From Lachnospiraceae bacterium (GTDB lineage Bacteria > Bacillota > Clostridia > Lachnospirales > Lachnospiraceae), in contig JAFXQK010000064.1 in assembly GCA_017527205.1 (NCBI GenBank), positions 177,135 through 241,134 on the forward strand: a stretch of 64,000 bases of DNA, given 5' to 3'. The position numbers and the translations under genes are program-made. A model generated the notes under the pieces. That model saw only the letters and a program-made list of their open reading frames with translations. It had not been told where the DNA came from and did no database searches. Positions 1 through 9,191 of this stretch are shown piece by piece (the first letter of the stretch is position 1; each line of letters begins with the position of its first letter).

Positions 1-576
1 ACCAATGACAATGGCGATCATGGAGGTCTCACCGATGGTTCCCGTTGTCTTTCCAAAAATCATATCCATCACGTTGACGCTCTCACCGGACTTTAATAAG
101 GCGAGCGGCGTTGCACCGGTATAAGCATCCAGCGCTCCCTTTCCGGTGCTGATAAAGTCCGTCATCTGCTTTGGGAAGGAAATCACCAAAAAACATCTTG
201 CCGCCAGCGCGGGATTCATAAAATTCTGTCCTAAACCGCCAAACAGGCACTTGACGATCAAAATGGCAAATACACTGCCAAGCGCTGCCATCCACAGCGG
301 AATGGTCACGGGCAGGTTCATGCCAAGAAGCAGTCCCGTGACAACCGCAGACAAATCCGTAATGGTCAGCTTTTTCTTGTAAAGGCCAAACAAAAACTCA
401 GTAAGAACGGCAGATGCAATGGATACCAATAACACCAAAGCCGCCCTTGCGCCAAAATTATAAATGCCAAAACCCGCAGCAGGAAGCAAAGCGATGACTA
501 CCAGCATCATAATGCCGGACGTCGATGACGCTGAGCGGACGTGGGGATTGGATGATATGTGAAACTGTGCACTCAT
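1..576 (-). CDS. rnfD: RnfD, membrane subunit of the Rnf complex (partial, C-terminus off the left edge)
   Basis: This is a membrane subunit of the Rnf ferredoxin:NAD+ oxidoreductase, which couples electron transfer to ion pumping across the cytoplasmic membrane. The visible 192 codons start MSAQFHISSNPHVRS and then run through hydrophobic helices. DAYTGATPLALL (around 100-125) contains the GAT motif whose threonine carries covalent FMN in RnfD/NqrB proteins. The ATG at 576 is chosen because GGAGGAAAGG lies at 581-590. It follows rnfC by 13 bp, so the two are one operon, and the rest of the operon should continue to the left. RnfC next door makes the assignment firm. Confidence 0.93.
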   Translation of the reverse strand, partial: MSAQFHISSNPHVRSASSTSGIMMLVVIALLPAAGFGIYNFGARAALVLLVSIASAVLTEFLFGLYKKKLTITDLSAVVTGLLLGMNLPVTIPLWMAALGSVFAILIVKCLFGGLGQNFMNPALAARCFLVISFPKQMTDFISTGKGALDAYTGATPLALLKSGESVNVMDMIFGKTTGTIGETSMIAIVIG

Positions 577-589
577 TTCGCCTTTCCTC

Positions 590-1906
590 CTACTTTTTTC
601 TCTTCGCAAGCTGTATCTTGCGCATGGATTTGATTTCCTGCGTGAGTGGCCTCTTTGCCGGGCAAATGAAGCTACAGCATCCACATTCACAGCATTCCAT
701 GCCATTTAGCTCTAAGAACGTCTCCTCATCAAAACGCTCTGCTGCGTCTGCGAGCCTACTCGGCATGACGCGACCTGGACATACCTCAAGGCATCTGCCA
801 CAATTGATGCAAGGCCCTGGCTCCATGGCAGCAACCTCATCCTTGGTAAAGGCGAGCAGCGCCGTCGAGGTCTTCGTCACGGGAATGTCCGTACTAAAAA
901 TGGCTACGCCCATCATGGGACCGCCGCAAATGATCTTTTCCGGGATCGACTTAAAGCCTCCTGCGACGTCAAGAATCTCCGTATAGCTCATTCCCGTAGG
1001 AACCTTATAATTCCTTGGATCCTTCACGGCATCTCCCGTCACCGTCACGATTCGTTCCATGAGAGGCTTTCCCTCCATCACGGCACGTTCCACGGCTACA
1101 ATCGTATCAACGTTGTTCACAATACATCCAACGTCTGCAGGCAACATGGAAGAATTGATTTTTCTTCCCGTTGTCGCATAAATCAGGGATCGTTCTCCCC
1201 CCTGAGGATATTTCGTCTGCAGTGCGCGGACGCTGATTCTTGTCTCATTTCTCGTCAGGTCACGAAGGAGCTTAATACAGTCAGGCTTATTATCCTCTAC
1301 GGCAATGATGCCCTGTGCCTTGTCAAATAGCTGAAGGATGATTTTCAAACCACCGATGAGCTTTTCCGGCTCCTCCAGCATTCTGCGATAATCGCTAGTC
1401 AAATAGGGCTCACACTCTGCGCAATTTGCAATGACGTACTCGATTTTCTCGGGTTCCTTCGGAGAAAGCTTTACGTGCGTTGGGAATCCTGCACCGCCCA
1501 TGCCAACAATGCCCGCTTCCTTGACGCAATACAGGATTTCTTCTTTTGTCAGGTTATCTAAATCCTGAGGAACATAATATTGTACCTCCTGATTCAGCCC
1601 ATCATTCTCGATCACAATGCTCATGACCTGATCCCCGGATGCAACACGGCGCGGCTCAATGGCCTTAACCGTACCAGATACGGAGGAATGAATATTTGCA
1701 GAAACAAAGGAGGCCGCCTCCGCAATCTTTTGACCGCGATAGACATAATCCCCCTTTTGAACCAAGGGCTTCGCAGGGGCTCCAATATGCTGGCTTAAGG
1801 GGAATACCAAAACAGGGCCAGCCGACAATTCCGTAATGGGTTTATCCTTGGACAAATCCTTACCGTCATAGGGATGAATGCCGCCCTGAAACGTTAACTT
1901 TGCCAT
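590..1906 (-). CDS. rnfC: RnfC, NADH-binding iron-sulfur subunit of the Rnf complex
   Basis: This is the peripheral subunit of the Rnf complex, 438 aa, where NAD(H), flavin and [4Fe-4S] clusters meet on the cytoplasmic side. An N-terminal barrel-sandwich region comes first. The GMGGAGFPTHVK glycine motif (about residues 135-147) is typical of the NADH/FMN fold shared with NuoF. Two ferredoxin-type motifs are near the C-terminus: CINCGRCLEVCPG and CCECGCCSFICPAK. The length fits clostridial RnfC, which lacks the long C-terminal tail of the proteobacterial protein. An AAGGAG site precedes the ATG. It is the first visible gene of the operon, with rnfD 13 bp downstream. Confidence 0.96.
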   Translation of the reverse strand: MAKLTFQGGIHPYDGKDLSKDKPITELSAGPVLVFPLSQHIGAPAKPLVQKGDYVYRGQKIAEAASFVSANIHSSVSGTVKAIEPRRVASGDQVMSIVIENDGLNQEVQYYVPQDLDNLTKEEILYCVKEAGIVGMGGAGFPTHVKLSPKEPEKIEYVIANCAECEPYLTSDYRRMLEEPEKLIGGLKIILQLFDKAQGIIAVEDNKPDCIKLLRDLTRNETRISVRALQTKYPQGGERSLIYATTGRKINSSMLPADVGCIVNNVDTIVAVERAVMEGKPLMERIVTVTGDAVKDPRNYKVPTGMSYTEILDVAGGFKSIPEKIICGGPMMGVAIFSTDIPVTKTSTALLAFTKDEVAAMEPGPCINCGRCLEVCPGRVMPSRLADAAERFDEETFLELNGMECCECGCCSFICPAKRPLTQEIKSMRKIQLAKRKK

Positions 1907-2066
1907 AGTATATACTGCTCCTTTCAGAGGGGATGATAATATTTCACCTACTCCTTACTATACTATTTTTTTCAACAAAATACTACCTATAAATTGTATT
2001 TTCTGCTATACTTTAAACAGTTTTTATTCGGTACGGCTCGGGCTTCGGGCTGACATCAAATCTGTT

Positions 2067-2095
2067 TTGTCAAAATGATTTAGAAAATATTAATA
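2067..2095 (+). promoter_or_regulatory. Candidate sigma-A promoter for the RNase H-like gene
   Basis: TTGTCA (2067-2072) and TTAATA (2090-2095) are separated by 17 bp and lie about 60 bp ahead of the plus-strand ATG at 2158. The surrounding sequence is AT-rich. The -10 is not a perfect match, so this is a plausible rather than certain promoter. Confidence 0.4.
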
Positions 2096-2157
2096 TCGAA
2101 AACTGAAAAATGTGGATATAAATTCTGGTTAAAAAATTTTCTCGAAAGGTTTCGTTT

Positions 2158-3267
2158 ATGAAAGTAATTGATAAATGTTTGGAAGGTTTTAGCATAAAAT
2201 ATCCTCTGGAAAGAGTTTGTCCGCTCGAGGAGGCATTGTTTGTAGATATTGAGACGACGGGATTTACGGCAAGGTCATCGGCGCTGTATTTGATCGGGTG
2301 TGCGTATTATGGCGAGAGCGGTTGGCACGTTCGGCAGTGGATGGCGGAAAAGCCAACGGAACAAAAGGATATTTTAGTGTTGTTTTACGAATTTTCCAAG
2401 GAGCACGGCTTTTGGATTCAGTTTAATGGCAACACGTTCGATCTTCCGTACTTGACGCAAAAATGTGCCCAGTTAGAGCTGCCCTATCGTTTTGATTCAC
2501 ATCATGGCATGGATTTATATCGGCGAACGTTTCCCTATAAGGATTTCTTACAATTACCAACACTTAAGCAAAAAGCCATGGAGACATTTCTTGGCGTCAA
2601 CCGCGAGGATCGCTACAGCGGCGGGGAATTGATTGCCTTTTATCAGGATTATGTCATCCATCCTAATGAGGAAACCCTTTCTCTTCTTTTATTGCACAAT
2701 GCAGAAGACATTCAGGGAATGCTGGAAATCCTGCCCATGCTCGCCTATGACGACGCCTTTCACGCGCCCCTAACCTCCAAAAAAGTTCAGGCAAATCATT
2801 ATCGGGACGCAGACGGGAATCCACAGACGGAGCTCTTAATATACGCAGAGCTTCCCGTTTCGGTGCCAAGGCCCGTCCTTGCTTCCACAGACAGATGCTT
2901 TGCCAAGCTGGAGGGCTCTGCTCTAACTCTTCGCGTCCCTCTTTTCGAGACGGAATTAAAATACTTTTATCCAAACTACAAAGAATACTATTATCTTCCA
3001 TCCGAGGATCTTGCCTTGCATAAATCCATTTCCAATTATGTCGATAAAGCCCACAGGGAGCCTGCCACGGCGCGTAACTGTTATACAAGAAAACGGTCCC
3101 TCTTTTTGCAGGAATGGTCTCCCCTTTTCTCGCCAATCTTTCAGCAGGATTATGACAGCTCCGAGCTCTTTTTTGAGTTAACGGACGAAATGAAAAAAAA
3201 TAGGGAGGCATTTGCTTCTTATGCCTCCCATGTTTTACAACATATTGTGGCGCCAAAGAAAAACTAG
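2158..3267 (+). CDS. RNase H-like / DEDD-type exonuclease domain protein (YprB family)
   Basis: A 369-aa protein with an N-terminal exonuclease fold of the DEDD class. VDIETTGF (about residue 31) supplies the Asp-x-Glu of Exo I, FNGNTFDLPYL (about 99-109) fits Exo II, and LLLHNAEDIQGM (about 180-190) fits Exo III. This pattern is known from the Bacillus YprB family (RNase_H_2 in domain databases). The C-terminal third has no motif I recognise. Residue counts and overall plan suggest a two-metal-ion nuclease, but the substrate is unknown. A GAAAGG site precedes the ATG. The stop overlaps the convergent cheR stop region by 4 bp. It is the only plus-strand gene in the first 59 kb. Confidence 0.8.
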   Translation: MKVIDKCLEGFSIKYPLERVCPLEEALFVDIETTGFTARSSALYLIGCAYYGESGWHVRQWMAEKPTEQKDILVLFYEFSKEHGFWIQFNGNTFDLPYLTQKCAQLELPYRFDSHHGMDLYRRTFPYKDFLQLPTLKQKAMETFLGVNREDRYSGGELIAFYQDYVIHPNEETLSLLLLHNAEDIQGMLEILPMLAYDDAFHAPLTSKKVQANHYRDADGNPQTELLIYAELPVSVPRPVLASTDRCFAKLEGSALTLRVPLFETELKYFYPNYKEYYYLPSEDLALHKSISNYVDKAHREPATARNCYTRKRSLFLQEWSPLFSPIFQQDYDSSELFFELTDEMKKNREAFASYASHVLQHIVAPKKN

Positions 3268-4037
3268 CGCTGATAGAAAAAGGAATTCATTCTGGTATAT
3301 CCAATTTCCTTGTAATCCATGATCTGTTCCGTACTGCCAATGAAAAAGGTTCCCCCGGGGATCAGGCATTGGTAAAACTTACGGAACAGTTCTTCCTTTG
3401 TCTCCTCCGTAAAATAAATCAGCACGTTCCTACAAACCACCAAATGACAATCCCTCGGATAAAGGTCCTTTAAGAGATCCTGCTTTTGAAAGGTCACGCG
3501 GCTCTTAATCAAATCACTAATTTTATAGGACGATCCGATCTTCGTAAAATAACGATTTTTCATCTCAGCAGGTACGTTTTCAATGCTTTTATCGCCATAG
3601 AGTCCCACCTTTGCCTTCTCAAGGCACTGCCTGTCAAGATCCGTTGCATAAACAGAGATTTGCTGTAAGGGCAAATGCTTCGAAAGCGTCATGACGAGCG
3701 AATAAGGCTCATCTCCCGTTGAGCAGGCGGCGCTCCATATTTTGAGCCGCGTTCCAAATTTTTTTAGTAAATAAGGAATCACCTCTCTGTCCAAATATTC
3801 CCATTGCTCAGGATTACGATAAAACTCTGAAACATTGATCGTCATATAACTCAAAAATTCGTCAAAGAGTTCCGAATTGTCCTTCATGGCAAGGATAAAC
3901 TTGTCATAACCACCAAACCCTTTGTTTCGAATCAGCGTATCAAGTCTCCGCTTCATCTGGCGTTCCTTATAGCAATTCAGGTCAATGGTGGTAAGCTTCC
4001 ATATTTCTTTCTTGAAGTATTCATAATCATAATACAT
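3264..4037 (-). CDS. cheR: CheR-type protein-glutamate O-methyltransferase
   Basis: Methylates glutamates of chemoreceptors using S-adenosylmethionine. The 257-aa protein has the CheR plan: a short helical N-terminal domain with NVSEFYRNPEQW (about residues 68-79), then a Rossmann SAM-binding domain with IWSAACSTGDEPYSL (about 99-113). CRNVLIYF near residue 202 is the conserved CheR motif after the fourth strand. An AGGAGAG site precedes the ATG at 4037. No cheB, cheA or receptor gene is near, so this looks like an orphan copy. It follows rpsA behind a terminator and so is probably transcribed separately. Confidence 0.9.
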   Translation of the reverse strand: MYYDYEYFKKEIWKLTTIDLNCYKERQMKRRLDTLIRNKGFGGYDKFILAMKDNSELFDEFLSYMTINVSEFYRNPEQWEYLDREVIPYLLKKFGTRLKIWSAACSTGDEPYSLVMTLSKHLPLQQISVYATDLDRQCLEKAKVGLYGDKSIENVPAEMKNRYFTKIGSSYKISDLIKSRVTFQKQDLLKDLYPRDCHLVVCRNVLIYFTEETKEELFRKFYQCLIPGGTFFIGSTEQIMDYKEIGYTRMNSFFYQR

Positions 4038-4058
4038 GAATAATACTCTCCTAAAAAG

Positions 4059-4085
4059 AAAACGCTGCCATGTTGTATGGCAGCG
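4059..4085 (-). terminator. Rho-independent terminator after rpsA
   Basis: On the minus strand CGCTGCCAT and ATGGCAGCG form a 9-bp perfect stem with a 5-nt loop, followed by TTTTCTTTTT. It lies 15 bp past the rpsA stop and just before the cheR ribosome binding site. Confidence 0.85.
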
Positions 4086-4100
4086 CTTTTATTCATTTAC

Positions 4101-5228
4101 TTATTGCTCTTCAGAAGCGATCACAGCATCAATGTCAACGGGAACCACGTCTCCGTCATCCTCTGCCTTAGGCTCGGGAGCATACATTGCCTTGATGCTC
4201 AAGGAGATCTTCTTGTCTGCCTCGTTGAAATCAACTACCTTAGCAGTGATTTCCTGACCAACGCTCAGTACGTCTGCAGGCTTCTCAACATGCTCCTTAG
4301 CGATCTGAGAAACGTGAAGCAATGCATCTACTCCAACCTCAAGCTCGACAAATGCACCAAAGTCGGTCATTCTTGCAACCTTACCGGTAACAATGTTACC
4401 AACGGCATACTTGGTTGCTGCATCCTTCCAAGGATTTGCATCATCAAACTTTAAGGAAAGAGCAATCTTGTTTCCGTTGATCTCCTTAATCAGAACCTTA
4501 CGGGTCTCGCCAACCTTGAATACCTTCTTAGGATGCTCGATGCGACCCCAGCTCATCTCGGATACGTGAAGCAGTCCGTCTGCTCCGCCAAGATCGATAA
4601 ATGCACCGAAATCGGTAATGTTCTTAACAACGCCTTCTACAACGTCACCCTCATGGATTCTCTCAAACAGAGCCTTCTGCTGCTCTGCCTTCTTCTCCAT
4701 CAGAAGGCTGCGACGATCGCCGATGTAACGTCTTCTCTTAGGATTGTACTCACTGATCACGAACTCGATTTCCTGACCTGCGAACTTCGTCAGATCCTTC
4801 TCGTAGCTATCGGATACAAGGCTTGCAGGAATAAAGATGCGAACCTCGTCTACGATAACGCTGAGGCCGCCATCCAGTACCTGAGATACGGTAGCCTTAA
4901 GAACCTCTTTGTTGTTAAATGCTTCTTCAATTCTCTTGTTGCCTCTGTCTGCAGCAAGTCTTTTGTAGGTCAGTGCGACCTGACCTTCTCCATCATTTAC
5001 CTTCAGAACCTTTACTTCCATGGTGTCACCAACCTTAACGGCCTGAGTCAGGTCTACGGAAGTGTCATTGGAATACTCGCTCTTCGGCAGAATTCCGTCA
5101 GACTTGTAACCGATATTCAGCACGATCTCGTCCGGCTTTACGTCAATGACCTTACCTTCAACTACCTCCCCAGTATGAATTGTCTTGAAAGATTCTTCCA
5201 GCATTTGTTCAAAAGTTTGTTCTGACAT
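4101..5228 (-). CDS. rpsA: 30S ribosomal protein S1 (four S1 domains)
   Basis: RNA-binding ribosomal protein that helps load mRNA on the 30S subunit. The 375-aa protein has four S1 repeats at roughly residues 15-90, 105-170, 190-258 and 275-345. The last two carry the usual DFGAFV/IDLGG/E...[12 protein letters not shown] signature. The tail is acidic. The start MSEQTFEQ at 5228 is chosen because GAGGAGG lies 9 nt upstream; the longer reading from 5246 has no such site. The first 20 bp overlap the 3' end of ispH in another frame. In many Clostridia these two proteins are fused; here they are separate, overlapping genes. Confidence 0.93.
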   Translation of the reverse strand: MSEQTFEQMLEESFKTIHTGEVVEGKVIDVKPDEIVLNIGYKSDGILPKSEYSNDTSVDLTQAVKVGDTMEVKVLKVNDGEGQVALTYKRLAADRGNKRIEEAFNNKEVLKATVSQVLDGGLSVIVDEVRIFIPASLVSDSYEKDLTKFAGQEIEFVISEYNPKRRRYIGDRRSLLMEKKAEQQKALFERIHEGDVVEGVVKNITDFGAFIDLGGADGLLHVSEMSWGRIEHPKKVFKVGETRKVLIKEINGNKIALSLKFDDANPWKDAATKYAVGNIVTGKVARMTDFGAFVELEVGVDALLHVSQIAKEHVEKPADVLSVGQEITAKVVDFNEADKKISLSIKAMYAPEPKAEDDGDVVPVDIDAVIASEEQ

Positions 5229-6123
5229 AATTTTGAACCTCCTCAATTAATTTGTTTGGGGTGGAAGCCCCCGCTGTAATACCCACTAGGCGAACAGTTG
5301 TCGGTAAGACCAAACTTAAGTCATCCAGTGTCTGTATATAATAGGTCTTCGCACATTCACAGCTGCATATCTCATACAGCTTTCTTGTATTGGAACTGTG
5401 CTTCCCTCCTATTACAATCATTACGTCAGCCCGCTTGGCAAGCTCTTTTGCGGCACGCTGTCGTTCCTCCGTTGCGTTACAGATAGTATTCACAACACTA
5501 CCATTGTAACCTCTTTGTTGAAAAATTTCAACTAATTTGTCAAATTTCTTGTAATTAAATGTAGTTTGTGCCACAAGCAATCCTTGCTTTTTGTCATCAA
5601 AGCTCAAGTTTTGCGCTTCTTCAGGAGTTTCCACCACAATCGCATCCCCGTGGCACCATCCCATGATTCCTTCGACCTCTGGATGTCCAGGGTTTCCGGC
5701 GATATAAATCTGGTTTCCATTTCGGCTTCCCTCTTCGACGGTTCGATGAATTCTCTTTACAAAGGGACAGGTCGCATCAATGCATTCGATGTCCTTTTGC
5801 TCAAGAATGTCATAAATTTCCTTCGGAACGCCATGAGCGCGAATCACAACCGCTATTTCAGTCTTATGTTCCGCATTGTCTCCTGCCACCGACTCGTCAT
5901 TCCTTGACGCAGCAGGTATGTCCGAGGCGAGTGCTAAAAGCTCCTCCTTAGAATTCAGAACTCTAACGCCAAGCTCTTCTAGTTCCTTGACAACCTCCTC
6001 GTTATGGACGATGGGACCATAGGTATAGATGGTCTTTCCTGTATGCACTTGTTCATAAACCATGTCTACGGCACGCTTTACGCCGAAGCAAAAGCCCGCA
6101 CAGGCCGCCAATTCAACATTCAT
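5209..6123 (-). CDS. ispH: 4-hydroxy-3-methylbut-2-enyl diphosphate reductase (IspH)
   Basis: Last enzyme of the MEP isoprenoid pathway. It reductively dehydroxylates HMBPP to IPP and DMAPP with a [4Fe-4S] cluster. Length is 304 aa. The three cluster cysteines are visible in AGFCFGVKRA (C12), IDATCPFVK (C119) and NTICNATEERQ (C215). SNTRKLYEIC is the conserved C-terminal substrate motif. Residues about 68-90 form a hydrophilic insertion before AVVIRAHGV that most IspH proteins lack. The ATG at 6123 follows AGGAGA; an in-frame TTG sits one codon earlier. It belongs to the cmk-ispH-rpsA run but is separated from cmk by a large hairpin with a U-tract. Confidence 0.95.
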   Translation of the reverse strand: MNVELAACAGFCFGVKRAVDMVYEQVHTGKTIYTYGPIVHNEEVVKELEELGVRVLNSKEELLALASDIPAASRNDESVAGDNAEHKTEIAVVIRAHGVPKEIYDILEQKDIECIDATCPFVKRIHRTVEEGSRNGNQIYIAGNPGHPEVEGIMGWCHGDAIVVETPEEAQNLSFDDKKQGLLVAQTTFNYKKFDKLVEIFQQRGYNGSVVNTICNATEERQRAAKELAKRADVMIVIGGKHSSNTRKLYEICSCECAKTYYIQTLDDLSLVLPTTVRLVGITAGASTPNKLIEEVQNYVRTNF

Positions 6124-6134
6124 CAAGGTCTCCT

Positions 6135-6214
6135 AAAAAACTCGGGGTGAGGTTTTGGGAGTCTTTCCAGTAATCTTTTGACCTGGAAAGGCTCCCAAAA
6201 CCTTCCCCTCGAGG
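6135..6214. repeat. Long hairpin repeat element A (same family as the elements at 45618 and 45869)
   Basis: Arms 6141-6170 and 6183-6214 pair over almost 30 bp. The ends read CTCGGGGTGAGG on the left and CCTTCCCCTCGAG on the right, and the loop contains TAATCTTTTGACC. Read on the minus strand the hairpin is followed by six T, so in this position it could terminate or attenuate transcription from cmk into ispH. Ends and loop are shared with the element at 45869-45943 (which lies in the opposite orientation), while the stem differs with pairing kept. Confidence 0.8.
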
Positions 6215-6282
6215 ATATGGATTACTAAGTTATCTTAGAAAATATAATGTAATAATTCCGTGCCAAGTAATGGCTTATTTTT

Positions 6283-6945
6283 TTACTTTGCCTCTGCGAG
6301 AGTGAGGATTTTATCGACAACTTCATCAATGGTCATGTAGGAGGTGTCGACAAGGATGGCGTCGTCTGCCTGCTTAAGGGGGGAGATTTCGCGGTGCATG
6401 TCGCGATAATCACGCTCCTCGATGTCGGCCTTGATCTGCGCAAGGTCACATTCCTGTCCCTTCGCCACGAGTTCATCATAACGACGCTTCGCACGTACCT
6501 CACTGCTAGCGGTCAGATAGATCTTGAGGTTTGCATTCGGCAGCACGCAGGTGCCAATGTCACGACCATCCATAATGAGATCCGTAGTTTCTGCCAGTTT
6601 TTGCTGTTTTGCCACAAGGTTCTCACGCACCTTCCCGATCACGCTGATCGTGGAAGCCATGTTGCCAACTTCTTCCGTACGGATCAGTCCATTTACGTTT
6701 TCACCATTTAAGAAGACCACCTGCTGGCCATCCTCCTGACCGAGGGTCACGTCAGCCTCATCGCACTTTGCAATGATTGCCTCCTGATTTGTCGGATCCA
6801 CCTTCTCCCGGATCATGAACAGCGCCATGGCACGGTACATCGCACCAGTATCCACGTAGATGATTCCCTTCTTCTTAGCAACCTGCTTTGCTATCGTACT
6901 TTTCCCTGCACCAGCAGGTCCGTCCACTGCAATATTGTAACTCAT
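6283..6945 (-). CDS. cmk: Cytidylate kinase
   Basis: Phosphorylates CMP and dCMP with ATP in nucleotide salvage. It is 220 aa, the normal length. The P-loop GPAGAGKST is at residues 9-17 and is followed by KQVAKKKGIIYVDTGAMYRA. NMASTISVI and DGRDIGTCVLPNA are the conserved CMP-binding and catalytic segments. AKRRYDELVAKG forms the LID region. An AAAGGAG site lies 12 nt before the ATG. Cmk upstream of ispH and rpsA is a common clostridial arrangement. The upstream gap 6946-7087 holds a TATAAT-like box and a small hairpin, but no strong -35 is visible. Confidence 0.96.
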   Translation of the reverse strand: MSYNIAVDGPAGAGKSTIAKQVAKKKGIIYVDTGAMYRAMALFMIREKVDPTNQEAIIAKCDEADVTLGQEDGQQVVFLNGENVNGLIRTEEVGNMASTISVIGKVRENLVAKQQKLAETTDLIMDGRDIGTCVLPNANLKIYLTASSEVRAKRRYDELVAKGQECDLAQIKADIEERDYRDMHREISPLKQADDAILVDTSYMTIDEVVDKILTLAEAK

Positions 6946-7087
6946 AAACCTAAAGCTCCTTTTATCCTTTTGCGCTCCGTCTGATTCTCGGAGCTTCTAT
7001 TCGTTTGTACATATCTTTTCATTATATCGGCAAAAACATTCGTAACGTAAGCTTTCTTCCAAATGATTTTCAAAGATTCTGCAAAAT

Positions 7088-8407
7088 TTATTCCCCGCGA
7101 ATTTCTTCCGCCGCACTCTTGCCTGCAAGATATCCCGTTGACCAAGCAATCTGCAGGTTGAATCCCCCAGTCATTGCATCAAGGTCTAATACCTCTCCTG
7201 CGAAATAGACGCCTGGCATCACCTTGGATTCCATTGTGGACGGGTTCACCTGCTTTACGGAGACGCCACCCTGCGTTATGATCGCTTCTGCAAAATCTCG
7301 CGTCCCCTTGACCGTCAGCGGTAAGTTCTTAATGAGTTTTCCAAAGCGTTCCCGCTCCTCATGGCTGATTTCCGAAACCTTCTTATTGGGGTCAATTCCC
7401 GAAAGGCGGATCATGATCGGAATTAGCTTGGATGGAAATAATGCACCTAGCGCATTTTGAAAATGCTTTGCCTTATTTTCCTCAAATTCCCGAAGGAGCC
7501 TATGATCCAATTGTTCTTCGCTTAGTGCAGGTTTCAAATCAATCCACAGATTCGTTTCATCGCAGTATTCCAGAACACTTTCTTTGCTTCCTGGTTTCTT
7601 TTCCGAATCTGCTTTTTTACCATTCTTTTTTTTCTTTACTTCTGCGTAATAAAAACTACTCGCAGATAATACCAGCGGACCTGTCACGCCAAAATGCGTA
7701 AACATCATCTCGCCGAAGCCGTCATACAATACCTTTTTCCCTCGCGTCATCTTGAGGCCCACATTTTTAAGCGAAAGCCCCATGACCTCCTCCGGCCACT
7801 TTTCTTTTGTCTCCAAGGGAACCAATGCCGGATGACGATCTACAAGTTCATGACCCAATTTTTCAGCAAAGACATACCCGTCGCCCGTAGAACCCGTACT
7901 TGGATACGAAACACCGCCCGTACAGATAATACAGGCATCTCCACCTACAAGTTCTCCGCCAGAAAGCCGTACTGCCTTGAATCCAACCTCGTCACAGACA
8001 ATTTCTTTTACGCCAGTATTTAGCTTTACTTTTACGCCTGCTCTGTCCAGGAGTCTTTTGAATGCTCCAATGACGTCTGAAGAATGATCTGAAACCGGGA
8101 ATACTCTGTCACCGCGTTCGATCTTTAGAGGGCATCCCGCCTTCTCCAAAAGTTCCATCACGGCACGATTATCCCAAGTATAAAAAGCACTGTATAAGAA
8201 CTTGCGATTCGTGCAGACGTTTTGGAATAATACTTCCATGTCCTCCGCCGCATTGCAGACGTTACATCTGCCTTTGCCCGTGATAAAAAGCTTTTTCCCT
8301 AGCTTTTCATTTTTTTCAAATAAAGTGACCTTGCCACCGCACATTGCTGCTTCATATGCTGCCATCATGCCGGCTGCGCCGCCTCCAATAACAATTACTT
8401 GCTTCAT
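7088..8407 (-). CDS. HI0933-family NAD(P)/FAD-dependent oxidoreductase
   Basis: Flavoprotein of the HI0933/YhiN family, which includes the clostridial protein called BaiN. The N-terminus MKQVIVIGGGAAGMMAA is a classic dinucleotide-binding motif, followed by LFEKNEKLGKKLFITGKGRC. The family C-terminal FAD motif AGEVLDLDAMTGGFN and QIAWSTGYLAG is intact. Length about 439 aa is slightly longer than usual because of a lysine-rich stretch (KKKKNGKKADSEKKPG) near residue 265. The start is set at the Met before KQV (8407). An in-frame ATG at 8419 overlaps the tetR stop, so the two genes are probably translationally coupled. The true substrate is unknown. Confidence 0.88.
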   Translation of the reverse strand: MKQVIVIGGGAAGMMAAYEAAMCGGKVTLFEKNEKLGKKLFITGKGRCNVCNAAEDMEVLFQNVCTNRKFLYSAFYTWDNRAVMELLEKAGCPLKIERGDRVFPVSDHSSDVIGAFKRLLDRAGVKVKLNTGVKEIVCDEVGFKAVRLSGGELVGGDACIICTGGVSYPSTGSTGDGYVFAEKLGHELVDRHPALVPLETKEKWPEEVMGLSLKNVGLKMTRGKKVLYDGFGEMMFTHFGVTGPLVLSASSFYYAEVKKKKNGKKADSEKKPGSKESVLEYCDETNLWIDLKPALSEEQLDHRLLREFEENKAKHFQNALGALFPSKLIPIMIRLSGIDPNKKVSEISHEERERFGKLIKNLPLTVKGTRDFAEAIITQGGVSVKQVNPSTMESKVMPGVYFAGEVLDLDAMTGGFNLQIAWSTGYLAGKSAAEEIRGE

Positions 8408-8418
8408 TCCATCCACCA

Positions 8419-8967
8419 TCAAACGCTCATAAAGGATCTGCAGATATTTTGCAAAAGCTCTTTTGTCTCCTCATCAGAGAGATCATAATCCCCAGTCATC
8501 GTCATACATGCCGCACCGTGAATAAAGATCCAAAGCTTCATAAACAGCCCGCTCGGATTCTTGCACCCTTGCGCCGTCGCAATCTGAATCTCCGTCCGCA
8601 CGTTCTCCGTATTGCCATTTAATACCTCATAGAAGGATTTCTTTTTCTTCTCCCCTACAAACAAGATTCGAAAGAGCTCTTTCTCCTCTTTTGCAAACGC
8701 AATGTAAGCCAGTCCTAAATTACAAAATGGAAATTTTTCCGTGCGTGGATACATGCGATAGAATTCCTGAAAAGCAAGGGCTGCACGCTCATAAACACCG
8801 TCCATGAGCTCCTCCATGTTTTGAAAGGTACGAAAGATCGGTTGCGTGGAGCAATTTGCCTGTTCCGCCACGTTTCTCGCAGTGATCCCCTGCATTCCCT
8901 CCGTGCGGGCAATGTTGTACGCCGCGTCTATAATCATTTGCTTTGTAATGCTTTCCTTCCGTGCCAT
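8419..8967 (-). CDS. TetR/AcrR-family transcriptional regulator
   Basis: A 182-aa repressor-type protein. The N-terminal helix-turn-helix spans about residues 7-55 (MIIDAAYNIARTEGMQGIT, then ARNVAEQANCSTQPIFRTF). The remainder is a helical ligand-binding domain of the TetR_C type. The stop overlaps the next gene's possible ATG (TGATG), so it is likely co-transcribed with the HI0933-type flavoprotein and may regulate it in response to a small molecule. An AGGAGGGCG site precedes the ATG. A good promoter lies at 9097-9125, and an imperfect ACATAATATGT palindrome just downstream of it could be the operator. Confidence 0.87.
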   Translation of the reverse strand: MARKESITKQMIIDAAYNIARTEGMQGITARNVAEQANCSTQPIFRTFQNMEELMDGVYERAALAFQEFYRMYPRTEKFPFCNLGLAYIAFAKEEKELFRILFVGEKKKKSFYEVLNGNTENVRTEIQIATAQGCKNPSGLFMKLWIFIHGAACMTMTGDYDLSDEETKELLQNICRSFMSV

Positions 8968-9096
8968 ATCGCCCTCCTCACATTGAGACAGTACAATCCC
9001 TATTCAATGTAACATTTCCATGAAATGCGTTTCCTTGCCAATATGTTGTGCGCTAAAAGTGTTTTTCTCAAAAAAACATAATATGTAACACTTGTT

Positions 9097-9125
9097 ATCG
9101 TATCTTTATCTCAACGAAATGTCAA
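9097..9125 (-). promoter_or_regulatory. Sigma-A promoter of the tetR-flavoprotein operon
   Basis: On the minus strand TTGACA (9125-9120) and TACGAT (9102-9097) are spaced by 17 bp. The palindrome ACATAATATGT (9076-9086) lies just downstream and is a candidate operator for the TetR protein. Confidence 0.7.
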
Positions 9126-9191
9126 GACTTTCTCTAAACAAACCTTGTCATTCTTCGTTCACAAGATGATAGTTTTCACCTCTATTTTCAT

